Positions 1 through 7,435 of a stretch of DNA of 11,854 bases are shown one piece after another (positions within the stretch are counted from its first letter, which is position 1; each line of letters begins with the position of its first letter). Under the pieces are notes generated by a model. The model ran no database searches. It was not told the DNA's origin and was given only the letters and a program-made list of their open reading frames with translations. A program made the position numbers and the translations under genes. The DNA is from JBGPJM01 sp041485385 (GTDB lineage: Bacteria; Planctomycetota; Phycisphaerae; Phycisphaerales; UBA1924), in assembly GCA_041485385.1 (NCBI GenBank), contig JBGPJM010000153.1, positions 1 to 11,854 of the forward strand, read 5' to 3'.

Positions 1-494
1 GCTTCACCGGCGGCGGCGAAGTGCCCGCCGGCGATGAGTTCTCCATTGAATACCGCCAAGGCCAGCACGGAGTCGTCCACTCCCGATCCCAGCGGGCGCC
101 ACGATGATCCGTCCCATCGTGCGACGTGGCCGACCTCGATCCCATCTGCTGTCGAGAAATCCCCGCCGGCGATCAGGTCGCCGTTGTAGACCGTCAGCGC
201 CCGAACGGTGTTGTTCATCCCGGCGCCGATCGGGCGCCAATCGGAATCGTCCCACATCGCAACATACGCGGCGATCGACGTTCCCGCCTCCGTGAACGCG
301 CCGCCGGCAACCAGCGCCTGTGGAAGCGGGCCATCCCCGTCCGGATCCCAAGGGGTAGCCGCGAAAGCGGTGTCGGACAGGCCGTTCCACCCCTGGCCCG
401 GTCCGTACCGCCAACCATCGCACTGCGCACCAGCGCGCGTGCCGCAGAGCACCGATACCAGCGCCAGAGCGCAGATGGCCAACTCAGACCGCAC
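1..494 (-). CDS. Secreted beta-propeller-like repeat protein, N-terminal part
   Basis: The frame stays open to the left edge, so about 164 N-terminal residues are visible and the C-terminus is missing. The GTG start at 494 has GGGAGG at 500-505, 5 bases upstream. The first ~24 residues form a signal peptide: a short charged start (M-R-S-E), a hydrophobic core (L-A-I-C-A-L-A-L-V-S-V-L) and a likely cut after A-G-A. The mature part holds about two and a half repeats with a 46-residue period; each has W-D-x-S-x-W-R-P-x-G-x-G, then A-L-x-V-x-N-G-x-L-I-A-G-G-x-F. Such repeats resemble kelch-like or beta-propeller proteins with many copies in planctomycete genomes; that is family knowledge, not tested here. 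An exported or surface structural or binding role is inferred. It is divergent from the gene at 779. Substrate and function are unknown. Confidence 0.85.
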   Translation of the reverse strand, partial: MRSELAICALALVSVLCGTRAGAQCDGWRYGPGQGWNGLSDTAFAATPWDPDGDGPLPQALVAGGAFTEAGTSIAAYVAMWDDSDWRPIGAGMNNTVRALTVYNGDLIAGGDFSTADGIEVGHVARWDGSSWRPLGSGVDDSVLALAVFNGELIAGGHFAAAGE

Positions 495-539
495 ACGAAC
501 CTCCCGGCAGCGTGGCCGCCGCCACGTCCATTCAGTATG

Positions 540-674
540 TCCTCGGTAAGCCCGTACGGCCAGTGAGGGCGGTGCCGTGGGCGAGGCCATCTGGATCACG
601 TCGCGGATCGTGCCGGCCGAGATGTCGTGGAAGTCGAGGGCGTCGCGCTTGCGTTCCGCCGACAAACGCGACTG
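540..674 (-). other. Open, coding-like segment without a start codon (possible gene remnant)
   Basis: After a TGA at 675-677 the minus strand stays open in the same frame as the secreted repeat gene. The first ~33 codons have G or C at nearly every third position and translate to a plausible charged peptide (pieces: L-S-A-E-R-K-R-D-A-L-D-F-H-D-I-S, then T-I-R-D-V-I-Q-M-A). There is no good start with a ribosome site, and the signal peptide and Shine-Dalgarno at 494 show this is not the N-terminus of that gene. It may be a fragment of a lost gene or a chance high-GC open frame. I cannot name a family. Confidence 0.25.
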
Positions 675-697
675 TCAGTATGCGGTCAAATTCGATC

Positions 698-726
698 TTG
701 TTCGAGCAGCCCGGAGGAGGTATCTT
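698..726 (+). promoter_or_regulatory. Candidate sigma70-type promoter for the NxxGxxxF gene
   Basis: TTGTTC (698-703) and TATCTT (721-726) are separated by exactly 17 bases, matching 3 of 6 and 4 of 6 consensus positions. A start near 733 would give a leader of about 46 bases before the ATG at 779. It lies in the 284-bp divergent gap (495-778). It is only a consensus match in GC-rich DNA, so it is weak. Confidence 0.3.
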
Positions 727-778
727 GGTCTTTGCCGGCCAGCATCTCGGCGAGAAGTCCGAGGAAGGAGGGCGTGAG

Positions 779-2365
779 ATGCTCCGATATCGATCTGCGC
801 CAACCGTGGCGATGGCGATGGGCACATCCCTGCTGCCCTCGGGCGTCCTCGCTGGCGACACCTCAATGACGCAAGTCGTCGCATTGACTGGTCAGCCGGC
901 GTACGGGATCCCGTCGGAGAACTTTCATCGACCGCTTTCCGCGACCATCAACAACTCCGGGGTCGTCGCGTTTGAAGCGGAGACGGGAGTCCCCGGAAAC
1001 GTGCTGGACAACCTCTTCCTCTGGCAATCCGGTCAAGGATCCCTCCTTGCCCGTCAGGGGGAGCCGATGGCCGGGCATGCGACGCGGCACTACCGGAACT
1101 TCCAGACTCCTCAGATCAATGACGAAGGCCGGGTCGTTTTCCTCTGCAACCCGAGTGACGCGACCTCGGAGATCGGGCTTGTCACCGGGTTCTCCGGCGC
1201 GCTGTCGTTGGTCGCGGTTTCGTGGAGCGAGCCTCCGGGCACGAGCTACCTTACAGGGATTAACTCGCTCGGGGGCCCATTGCTTGCACGCTCCGGGCCC
1301 GTGAGCTTTCGGGGCGGCCTCGTGACCCACTCCTTCTACTCGGGGTTTCCCGGGGACATAACGGTTCGCCTGACCGACGATCAGCAGGTGCCCGGGCTCC
1401 CGCCGGACGCCGGGAGCGTCGGGTACGCGCCCATCCGGATGAACCCCTCCGCCGACCTCATTGCGTGGGGGCCGATCAGGCATGGCGAGTACGAGGGTGA
1501 GCGCGTCGTCGTCGCCACAGGGCCGAACGGGCCGCGCGCGATCGTAGCTCCCGGCATACCGGCCCCCGGGGTGGGCGAACCGTTCATCAGCGCCGGGCTT
1601 CCCCCGTCTTTCAACTCGGCTGGTCAGATCGCCGTGGAGGCCGTGGCGGGCCCGTCGATAAGCGGCCCGTTCACCACCGGCATTTGGCGCGGCAGTTACG
1701 ACGGCGAGCTCTCCCTGCTGGCGCGAGTCGGAGACGCGGCTCCCGGTCCGGGTCCGGGGTTTGTATTCGAGGATGTGGGTACGCCGATGCTCAATCGGTC
1801 GGGCGATGTCGCGATGCTCGGCCGTGCGGTCAACGACGCGAACGACGTCCGGAACGGCATCTGGCTGGTCCGTCCCGAGGGCACGTCCCTGGTCGGCCTG
1901 CTCAATGACCCCGTCACCAACCTGCCGCCCGGCACCGTGCTGAGCGGCTTCAACGGCCTGACCATCCCAGCCTTCGCGTTCAATGACCGCGATCTCGTGG
2001 CCTTTGTTGGAAGGGTGCAGCTGCCGGGAGGATCCAGGGCGGCGAGCCTGGTGTATTCCGACGGCGCCGGGGGCTGGGGGTCGCTGGCGACTGTGGGGTT
2101 TCCGTTCGAACTAGCGCCGGGCGATACGCGGATCGTCAGCAATGTCGCTGCATTCGACAACGGTTTCAGCGAAATCCACGCCGAGAACGGCGACGACGGC
2201 TATGGCACGTTCTTCAACGATGCCAACCAACTCGTCTATCTGCTCGCGTTCACGGATGGAAGCAACGCGATAGTGGAAACTCAAATCCCCTCTCCATCGT
2301 CGGCCCTTGCCGTGCTCGCGCTCGGCTGTGCGAGTGCTTGTCGGCGCCGTCGATCACGGAGCTGA
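779..2365 (+). CDS. Secreted NxxGxxxF tandem-repeat protein with PEP-CTERM-like tail
   Basis: 528 residues. The ATG at 779 was chosen because AAGGAGGG (765-772) lies 6 bases upstream and a signal peptide follows (M-L-R-Y-R-S, hydrophobic run to V-L-A-G near residue 25). An in-frame TTG at 725, also behind a GGAGGAGG, is a weaker alternative. The body carries at least seven spaced copies of an N-x-x-G/D-x-[VI]-x-[FW] type motif (N-N-S-G-V-V-A-F, N-D-E-G-R-V-V-F, N-S-A-G-Q-I-A-V, N-R-S-G-D-V-A-M, N-D-R-D-L-V-A-F, N-D-A-N-Q-L-V-Y and others). This fits the 'choice-of-anchor NxxGxxxF tandem repeat' proteins. The C-terminus is P-S-P-S-S, a hydrophobic stretch, then R-R-R-R, resembling PEP-CTERM signals processed by exosortase/archaeosortase-like enzymes. 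An envelope or exported location is inferred. Ligand and function are unknown. Confidence 0.85.
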   Translation: MLRYRSAPTVAMAMGTSLLPSGVLAGDTSMTQVVALTGQPAYGIPSENFHRPLSATINNSGVVAFEAETGVPGNVLDNLFLWQSGQGSLLARQGEPMAGHATRHYRNFQTPQINDEGRVVFLCNPSDATSEIGLVTGFSGALSLVAVSWSEPPGTSYLTGINSLGGPLLARSGPVSFRGGLVTHSFYSGFPGDITVRLTDDQQVPGLPPDAGSVGYAPIRMNPSADLIAWGPIRHGEYEGERVVVATGPNGPRAIVAPGIPAPGVGEPFISAGLPPSFNSAGQIAVEAVAGPSISGPFTTGIWRGSYDGELSLLARVGDAAPGPGPGFVFEDVGTPMLNRSGDVAMLGRAVNDANDVRNGIWLVRPEGTSLVGLLNDPVTNLPPGTVLSGFNGLTIPAFAFNDRDLVAFVGRVQLPGGSRAASLVYSDGAGGWGSLATVGFPFELAPGDTRIVSNVAAFDNGFSEIHAENGDDGYGTFFNDANQLVYLLAFTDGSNAIVETQIPSPSSALAVLALGCASACRRRRSRS

Positions 2366-2585
2366 CGCCCGTCGCCTCGCTCGGCCACGGGCACCTGCCG
2401 CTTCTTGTCTGCGTGAGCGCCACCGACTCGAACCACCGGGCTGCACTTGAGCAATCTCCCCGTGCGTCATGCCGCCCGTTTGAGGTACTGAGGGTTACGC
2501 CTTCCGCCGGAAGCGGATCGCTCAGGGAGAAGAGCATGTCGATCTACGCCCGGGGGCGGGCGGGGCAGCGGGCCGTCCCGTCCTG
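2366..2585. other. Gene-free stretch before the recombinase remnant
   Basis: No convincing gene is seen in these 220 bases. A 13-bp near-perfect palindrome, CTTCCGCCGGAAG, lies at 2501-2513. An ATG at 2536 behind GGGAGA opens a short frame; together with the G-rich runs at 2551-2573 it may be the frameshifted original start of the recombinase remnant downstream. Confidence 0.4.
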
Positions 2586-2813
2586 TTTACGCCGCCCCAG
2601 GCCCTGCGGCGGTTCCCGCCCGAGGTCCTGACCGACGCCGAGGTCCGCGCCCTCATGGACGCCTGCGCCGGCCCGCCGGTCACCGCCCTGCGGAACCGCG
2701 CCCTGCTGGCCGTCCTCTACCGCTCGGGCCTGCGGATCTCCGAGGCCCTGGACCTCCGCCCCAAGGACGTGGACTCCGCCGGCGGCGCCCTCCGGGTGAT
2801 GCGCGGCAAGGGG
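2586..2813 (+). pseudogene. Truncated tyrosine recombinase/integrase remnant
   Basis: This frame encodes about 76 residues of a phage-integrase-family tyrosine recombinase. It has F-P-P-E-V-L-T-D-A-E-V-R-A-L-M, then L-R-N-R-A-L-L-A-V-L-Y-R-S-G-L-R-I-S-E-A-L-D-L, where the Arg after S-G-L is the first catalytic arginine, then R-V-M-R-G-K-G. Recognisable sequence stops at about 2813. The K-beta region, the HxxR box, the second His and the Tyr nucleophile are all missing, so it cannot be catalytic. No ATG, GTG or TTG precedes the conserved part in this frame (open from 2484). The ATG at 2536 lies in another frame, and one indel in the G-runs at 2551-2573 would join them. The end coincides with the palindromic repeat at 2814. 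It is a relic of past mobility, with no target to name. Confidence 0.75.
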
Positions 2814-2879
2814 GTAAGCAGAGGAAGCAACGGCCGTTCGGCAGCGTCCTCTGCTCACAACCTGCTGATCGCTGCTTAC
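2814..2879. repeat. 66-bp palindromic repeat downstream of prfA (copy P)
   Basis: The ends are a perfect 8-bp inverted pair, GTAAGCAG (2814-2821) and CTGCTTAC (2872-2879). Inside, AGCAGAGGA (2817-2825) pairs with TCCTCTGCT (2847-2855), and AACGGCCGTT (2829-2838) is a 10-bp palindrome, so competing hairpins are possible. On the minus strand GTAAGCA at 2879 and GTGAGCA at 2858 are exactly 21 bases (three heptamers) apart, matching the 7-bp periodic arrays elsewhere in the window. It starts 11 bases after the prfA stop and is homologous to 8450-8512. There is no T-tract, so it is not a classical terminator. Confidence 0.7.
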
Positions 2880-2890
2880 TCTCGTTCAGT

Positions 2891-3997
2891 TCACAGGGCC
2901 GCGAGGCGGCGGGCGGTTTCCTGCTCGGCGAGGTCGGTGAGGAGCCTATCCATGTCGCCGGCGAGGAGGTCGCGGAGGGAGTACTGGCCGGGGAGGCGCT
3001 CGTCGGCGACGATGCCCTCCTTGTAGCGGTAGGTGCGGATCTTCTCGGAGCGTTCGCCGGAGCCGATCTGGGCGTTGCGGGCGGCGGAGCGCTCGGCGTG
3101 CTTCTTGGCGCGCTCGAGCTCGAAGACGCGGGTCATGAGCAGGCGCCGGGCCTTTTCGCGGTTCTGCTGCTGGCTCTTGCTCTCCTGCATCCGCACCTCG
3201 ATGCCGGTGGGCTTGTGCACGAGCTTGACGGCGGTGGCGACCTTGTTGACGTTCTGGCCGCCGGGGCCCTGGGCGGTGGTGACGTCCTCGTTGACATCGG
3301 CGGCCCAGTCGATCTTGACGTCGATCTCGTCGGGCTCGGGGAGGACGGCGACGGTGGCGGTGGAGGTGTGGATGCGTCCCTGGGCCTCGGTGGCGGGGAC
3401 TCGCTTGACGGAGTGGACGCCGGCCTCGAAGGCGAGCTCGGACCAGACGCCGGGGCCGCGGATGTTCACGACGGCGCTGCGGATGCCGTCGACGGAGGGC
3501 TCGGTCGCCAGCTCGAGGGTCTCGAAGGCCCAGGATCGCCGGGCGGCGAAGCGCTGGTACATGTCCAGGAGGTCGCGGGCCCAGAGCGAGGCCTCGTCGC
3601 CGCCGGTGCCGGCGCGGACCTCCAGCATGACGGAGCCGACCTTGCGGTCGTCGGCGCTGACGAGCATGGCCTTGAGGTCGTGCAGGACGGTCGCGGCTTT
3701 GGCCTCAAGGTCGGGCAGCTCGGCCCTGGCGAGCTCAACGAGGTCGTGGTCGCTCCCTGCGCCGTCGGCGATGACGGTCCGGAGGTCGGCAGCCTCGGCG
3801 CACAGCTTGGTGAGTTCGCGGTGGCGGCGCACGAGGTCCTCGAGTGACGCTTTCTTGATGGAGAGGTCGCGCACCTGGCGGTGGTCGCTGAGGACGGCCG
3901 GGTCGGAGAGGCGAGCCTCGAGCTCGGCGTGCCGGGCGGCGACCTGCTCGAGCTTCCTGAGCACGGCCGGGGGGATGGAGGCGAGGGGATCGGGCAT
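2891..3997 (-). CDS. prfA: Peptide chain release factor 1
   Basis: 368 residues, normal for RF1. It recognises UAA and UAG in the ribosomal A site and triggers hydrolysis of peptidyl-tRNA. The P-A-T codon-recognition tripeptide is at 201-203 (inside R-V-P-A-T-E-A-Q-G-R-I-H-T-S), which separates it from RF2 (S-P-F). The catalytic G-G-Q is at 246-248 within G-P-G-G-Q-N-V-N-K; its glutamine is normally methylated by PrmC. Both motifs sit 13 residues later than in E. coli RF1, so their spacing is conserved. The N-terminal part is helical and charged, as expected for domain 1. The ATG at 3997 was chosen because conserved sequence begins there; no Shine-Dalgarno is visible. No prmC is adjacent. It is divergent from the ABC operon across 172 bp. 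Confidence 0.96.
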   Translation of the reverse strand: MPDPLASIPPAVLRKLEQVAARHAELEARLSDPAVLSDHRQVRDLSIKKASLEDLVRRHRELTKLCAEAADLRTVIADGAGSDHDLVELARAELPDLEAKAATVLHDLKAMLVSADDRKVGSVMLEVRAGTGGDEASLWARDLLDMYQRFAARRSWAFETLELATEPSVDGIRSAVVNIRGPGVWSELAFEAGVHSVKRVPATEAQGRIHTSTATVAVLPEPDEIDVKIDWAADVNEDVTTAQGPGGQNVNKVATAVKLVHKPTGIEVRMQESKSQQQNREKARRLLMTRVFELERAKKHAERSAARNAQIGSGERSEKIRTYRYKEGIVADERLPGQYSLRDLLAGDMDRLLTDLAEQETARRLAAL

Positions 3998-4078
3998 GGC
4001 GGTGATGATGCGGAGGGGTGAAACTCGGCGGGGAACGTCCCGGATAAAGGCGCCGGGGAGCAAGCCTATGGCGGGCCA

Positions 4079-4106
4079 GCGGGGGGCGAGCCCCGCCTTT
4101 CTTTTC
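4079..4106 (+). terminator. Terminator-like hairpin with T-rich tail upstream of the ABC operon
   Basis: GCGGGG (4079-4084) can pair with CCCCGC (4091-4096) around a 6-base loop. It is followed by CTTTCTTTTC (4097-4106), 7 of 10 T. It lies in the divergent prfA/ABC gap and reads towards the ABC genes. It could end antisense transcripts or act as a leader attenuator. A weak -10-like TATCAT follows at 4126-4131, without a good -35. The stem is only 6 bp, so this is tentative. Confidence 0.3.
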
Positions 4107-4169
4107 GGAGAATTTCCCGGTTGTGTATCATTGCCGGCGCTACGCCGCCGCGTTTTCAGGAGTCTCTGC

Positions 4170-5144
4170 TTGACCGACGCGATCGTAATCCGGGGGGTGA
4201 CCAAGACGTTCGGTCCCAAGGTGGCCGTGCGGGACCTTGACCTGGTCATTCCCCAGGGGGCCATGTGCGGGTTTATCGGGCCCAACGGGGCGGGGAAGAC
4301 GACGACGATCCGCATGGTGATGTCGATTCTGTTTCCGGACAAGGGGGAGATCTCGGTGCTGGGACGCGCCAGTGCGCTGGAGAGCAAGGACCGGATCGGC
4401 TACCTGCCCGAGGAGCGGGGCGTGTACCGCAAGATGAAGGTGGGGGCGTTCCTGCGGTTCATCGGGCGGCTGAAGGGGGTCGATTCCGCGGTGCTTTCGA
4501 AGCGGATCGATGAATGGCTGGGGCGCGTGCAGCTGGGGGACACGATCAGGAAGAAGTGCGAGGAGCTGAGCAAGGGGATGCAGCAGAAGGTACAGTTTCT
4601 TGCCTCGATTATCCACGAGCCGGAGCTGATCATCCTCGACGAGCCGTTCAGCGGGCTTGACCCGATGAACCGGCGGCTGCTCCGGGAGCTGATCGACGAG
4701 CAGCACAGCGCCGGGCGGACGGTCATCTTCTCCACGCACGCGATGTTCGAGGCCGAGCAGCTGTGCAACCAGATCTTCATGATCAACCAGGGCGTGAAGG
4801 TGCTCGATTCATCGATGGAGGAGATCCGGGCCCGGTTCGACCCCAGGGCGCTGATCGTGGAGCCGCTGAACGCCAACGGGGCCGCGCAGGTGGACCTGGA
4901 GCGGCTATCGGGCATCCGCGGCGTCCGCTCGGTCACGCCGTCGCGCGACGGGGCAGAGGTGCGGCTGGACGAGCAGGCCGATCCGGGGGCGATCATGGCG
5001 GAGATCGTGCAGCGCCTGCCGGTGCGCCGGCTGGAGCTCAAGCGGGTGACCCTGGACGACGTGTTCATCGACCTGGTGGAGGCCGCGGGGGGCGAGGTCC
5101 CCAGCCGCGCCGACCTTGGCAGCAAGGAGGCCGACGGTGCATAA
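4170..5144 (+). CDS. ABC-2 type exporter, ATP-binding subunit (NatA/YhaQ-like)
   Basis: 324 residues. The TTG start at 4170 has AGGAG (4158-4162) 7 bases upstream, and the conserved T-D-A-I-V-I-R-G-V-T-K-T-F-G begins there. Walker A G-P-N-G-A-G-K-T-T is at 37-45, the Q-loop region reads G-Y-L-P-E-E-R-G-V-Y (77-86), the signature L-S-K-G-M-Q-Q-K is at 133-140, Walker B L-I-I-L-D-E-P at 153-159, and the H-loop S-T-H-A near 188-191. The P-E-E-R-G form of the Q-loop is usual in the NatA/YhaQ branch. A C-terminal domain of ~100 residues resembles the DUF4162 type found on these ATPases. It should power the permease encoded next, whose start lies inside this gene's end. NatAB exports sodium in Bacillus, but the substrate cannot be read from this sequence. 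Confidence 0.93.
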   Translation: MTDAIVIRGVTKTFGPKVAVRDLDLVIPQGAMCGFIGPNGAGKTTTIRMVMSILFPDKGEISVLGRASALESKDRIGYLPEERGVYRKMKVGAFLRFIGRLKGVDSAVLSKRIDEWLGRVQLGDTIRKKCEELSKGMQQKVQFLASIIHEPELIILDEPFSGLDPMNRRLLRELIDEQHSAGRTVIFSTHAMFEAEQLCNQIFMINQGVKVLDSSMEEIRARFDPRALIVEPLNANGAAQVDLERLSGIRGVRSVTPSRDGAEVRLDEQADPGAIMAEIVQRLPVRRLELKRVTLDDVFIDLVEAAGGEVPSRADLGSKEADGA

Positions 5145-6576
5145 GACGCTGTGGGTGGCGTGGCGGGAGTTCACGACGACGGTGTGGACCAAGGGGTTCA
5201 TCATCGGGGTGCTGATGACGCCGCTGTTCATCCTGATCGTGATCGGCGCGATGGTGCTGGTGAAGATGCAGGGCGGGCCGCGTGTGGCCGGTCGCGTCGC
5301 GATCATCGACCGGAGCGGGCTGGTCGCCGATCGCATCCGGGAGCGATTCACGCCGGAGGCGATCGAGGCGGAGCAGGAGCAGAATGCGCAGCGGGCCGCG
5401 AAGCTGACCGGCGAGGCTATGCAGCGCACGGGCGTCGGGACGACGAACCCCGCCGGCGCCGAGATGGCGCAGAGCATGGCGGCCGCGGCCAGCGCCGCGA
5501 AGCCGGCGGACCTGACGCTGGAGGTGCTCGCCCCCGACGCCGATGTGGCCAAGGAAAAAGGCGAGGTCGCCAGGGCCGAGATCAAGGCGCGCGGCGAAGC
5601 AGCGATCGGCGAGAAGCCGCGCCTGGTGCTGGCGGTGATCCCCGAATCGGTGGTGAAGCCCGACGACAAGGGTGAGTTCACGAAGTTCGATCTGTACGTG
5701 ACGCAGCGGCTGGACTTCGAGATCAAGGATCGGATCGAGCGGCGGATCGCGGATGCGATTATCGATGCGAGGGTGGCCGCGGATGCGAGGGCCGCGGCGG
5801 GAGGCCTGGACGCGAAAGCCCTCCGGGCGCTCATGAGGCGGCCGGGGTCGGCTTCGGTGACGGCCACGGCCGAGGGGGACAAGAAATCCGCGGGCGAGGC
5901 GGGCTTCCTGGTGCCGATGGGGTTCATGATCCTGCTGATGGTCTCGGTGTTCACGTCGGGGCAGATGTTGCTGACGACGACGATCGAGGAGAAGGGCAGC
6001 CGGGTCATGGAGGTGCTGCTCAGCGCGGTCTCGCCGCTGCAGCTGATGGTGGGGAAGATCCTTGGCGGGATGGGGGTGGGGCTGCTGATCCTCATGGTGT
6101 ATTCGGGTTTGGGCGTGGCCTCGCTGATCTTCTTTGCGTACCAGCACCTGCTGAACCCGGTGAGCCTGATTTATCTGGTTGTGTTCTTCTTCATCGCGTA
6201 CTTCCTGGTCGCGGCGATGTTCGCGGCGATCGGGAGCGCCGTCACGGAACTCCGCGAGGCCCAGACGCTGATGACGCCGGTGATGCTGGTGCTCATGATC
6301 CCGTGGCTGCTGTGGATGCCTATCCAGCGGGCGCCCAACAGCCTCTTCTCGACGATCCTCAGCTTCGTTCCAGGCACCAACCCGTTTGTCATGGTGATCA
6401 GGCTGGCCGGGAGTGAGCCGGTTCCGTCCTGGCAGATCCCGGTGGCGATCGGCGTCGGGCTGGCGTCGGCGGTGTTCGCGGCGTGGGCCGCGGCGAAGAT
6501 CTTCCGGATCGGCGTGCTGATGTACGGCAAGCCGCCGAACCTCAAGACGCTGATCCGGTGGGTGCGGCTGGCGTGA
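5137..6576 (+). CDS. ABC-2 type exporter permease (NatB/YhaP-like)
   Basis: 479 residues. The GTG at 5137 was chosen because AAGGAGG (5124-5130) sits 6 bases upstream; it overlaps the ATPase gene by 8 bases, implying translational coupling. One membrane segment lies near residues 20-43. A large hydrophilic, Ala/Glu-rich extracytoplasmic domain spans ~44-253. Five more segments follow near 255-280, 307-334, 341-368, 376-396 and 432-456. The stretch T-T-I-E-E-K-G-S-R-V-M-E-V-L-L-S after the second segment is the typical cytoplasmic coupling region of this family, and the end M-Y-G-K-P-P-N-L is also typical. Two copies, or this protein with another half, would form the inner-membrane channel. 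Sodium or small-molecule efflux is possible by family; the true substrate is unknown. Confidence 0.92.
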   Translation: MHKTLWVAWREFTTTVWTKGFIIGVLMTPLFILIVIGAMVLVKMQGGPRVAGRVAIIDRSGLVADRIRERFTPEAIEAEQEQNAQRAAKLTGEAMQRTGVGTTNPAGAEMAQSMAAAASAAKPADLTLEVLAPDADVAKEKGEVARAEIKARGEAAIGEKPRLVLAVIPESVVKPDDKGEFTKFDLYVTQRLDFEIKDRIERRIADAIIDARVAADARAAAGGLDAKALRALMRRPGSASVTATAEGDKKSAGEAGFLVPMGFMILLMVSVFTSGQMLLTTTIEEKGSRVMEVLLSAVSPLQLMVGKILGGMGVGLLILMVYSGLGVASLIFFAYQHLLNPVSLIYLVVFFFIAYFLVAAMFAAIGSAVTELREAQTLMTPVMLVLMIPWLLWMPIQRAPNSLFSTILSFVPGTNPFVMVIRLAGSEPVPSWQIPVAIGVGLASAVFAAWAAAKIFRIGVLMYGKPPNLKTLIRWVRLA

Positions 6577-6601
6577 GCGGGCCGGAGCGGCAGGACAGCC
6601 G

Positions 6602-7435
6602 ATGAAACGAAGCACGCGGGCGCCGTCGTGGTCGGGTCAGAGGGTCCTCGATCGCTTCGAGCTCTATGAACTGTGCGCCCAGGCCCCCGCGCGCGACGCC
6701 CGGCTGCTGCTGGCGATCCACGGCGGGGCCCCACGCGTGCTCGGCGAGGACTTCTCCGGCGCCGGGGCGATCTCGCGGGACTGGGTGGGGCTCGCCGCCG
6801 GCCGGCGGGCCGTCGCGGTGGACCACGACCCCGAGCCTCTCCGGCGTGTGCGCGCCGTCCCGGGTGTCAAGGCGGTCTGCGCCGATGTCCTGCGCGTGAA
6901 GGAGAAGGCCGACATCATCGCGGCGCTGAACTTCTCCATCGGCGAACTGCACAGCCGCGGCGGCCTGGTGGCGTACCTGCGGCACGCCGGGTCGCGCCTG
7001 AGGGGCGGGGGGGTGCTGGTGTGCGACATCTACGGCGGATCGGACGCGTTCATGACGGGACGAATCCGCGAGTGCAAGGCCGGTCCGCGCGGCGAGCGGG
7101 TCGTGTACACCTGGGAGCAGCGCACGGCCGACCCGCTCACGGGGCGCGTCGTGAATGCCATGCACTTCCGGGTCACGGCGCGCCCGGGCGGGACCTCGCG
7201 AGAGATCCATGATGCGTTCGTGTACGACTGGCGGCTCTGGAGCGTTCCGGAGCTGCGGGACGCCATGCTCGAGGCCGGCTTCGGCGCTGTCGAGGTCTAC
7301 CCGCGATTCGCCGAGGCGACCGATGCCGACGGCGGCCTGTACCTAAGTCCGATCGAGGACGCCGCGGAGGTCGGGGACAGTTTTTCGGTGTATGTGGTGG
7401 GGCGGGGAAAGCGAAAAGCGAAAAGCGAAGAATGA
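6602..7435 (+). CDS. Class I SAM-dependent methyltransferase, substrate unknown
   Basis: 277 residues. The ATG at 6602 has AGGA (6592-6595) 6 bases upstream and lies 25 bases after the permease stop, so it is probably in the same operon. Motif I-like V-L-G-E-D-F-S-G-A-G-A-I-S lies near residues 46-58, and the acidic residue after the next strand (A-V-A-V-D-H-D) near 74 would bind the SAM ribose. A-A-L-N-F-S-I-G-E-L-H follows, then L-R-G-G-G-V-L-V-C-D-I-Y-G-G, the late-strand motif of Rossmann methyltransferases. There is no N-P-P-Y motif, so it is not PrmC or an N6-adenine/glutamine enzyme. No substrate domain can be named. The last nine or so residues (G-K-R-K-A-K-S-E-E) and the stop come from the repeat starting at 7411, so the original C-terminus was probably slightly different. 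Confidence 0.82.
   Translation: MKRSTRAPSWSGQRVLDRFELYELCAQAPARDARLLLAIHGGAPRVLGEDFSGAGAISRDWVGLAAGRRAVAVDHDPEPLRRVRAVPGVKAVCADVLRVKEKADIIAALNFSIGELHSRGGLVAYLRHAGSRLRGGGVLVCDIYGGSDAFMTGRIRECKAGPRGERVVYTWEQRTADPLTGRVVNAMHFRVTARPGGTSREIHDAFVYDWRLWSVPELRDAMLEAGFGAVEVYPRFAEATDADGGLYLSPIEDAAEVGDSFSVYVVGRGKRKAKSEE

Noticed and set aside
512..778. Longer N-terminus for the NxxGxxxF protein
   Set aside because: The residues are Arg/Pro-rich and unlike a protein start, while an excellent ribosome site and a signal peptide lie at 779.
2425..2434. tRNA T-loop-like GGTTCGAGTC on the minus strand near the recombinase remnant
   Set aside because: The flanking bases cannot form a 5-bp T-stem and no acceptor or anticodon arm is found, so there is no tRNA attachment site.
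2814..2879. Integron attC site next to an integrase
   Set aside because: The terminal GTAAGCAG/CTGCTTAC does not fit the RYYYAAC/GTTRRRY core boxes, and the recombinase lacks integron-integrase hallmarks in the part preserved.
3098..3847. Long Gly/Asp/Leu-rich open frame on the plus strand across prfA
   Set aside because: It is the antisense of a clearly conserved RF1 gene and low in complexity; an artefact of high GC.
3998..4387. N-terminal extension of RF1 upstream of 3997
   Set aside because: It would overlap the ABC ATPase start and shows no RF1 similarity; from 3997 the length and motif spacing match the family.
6602..7435. Methyltransferase as PrmC (partner of prfA)
   Set aside because: No N-P-P-Y motif is present and it sits in the ABC operon, not with prfA.
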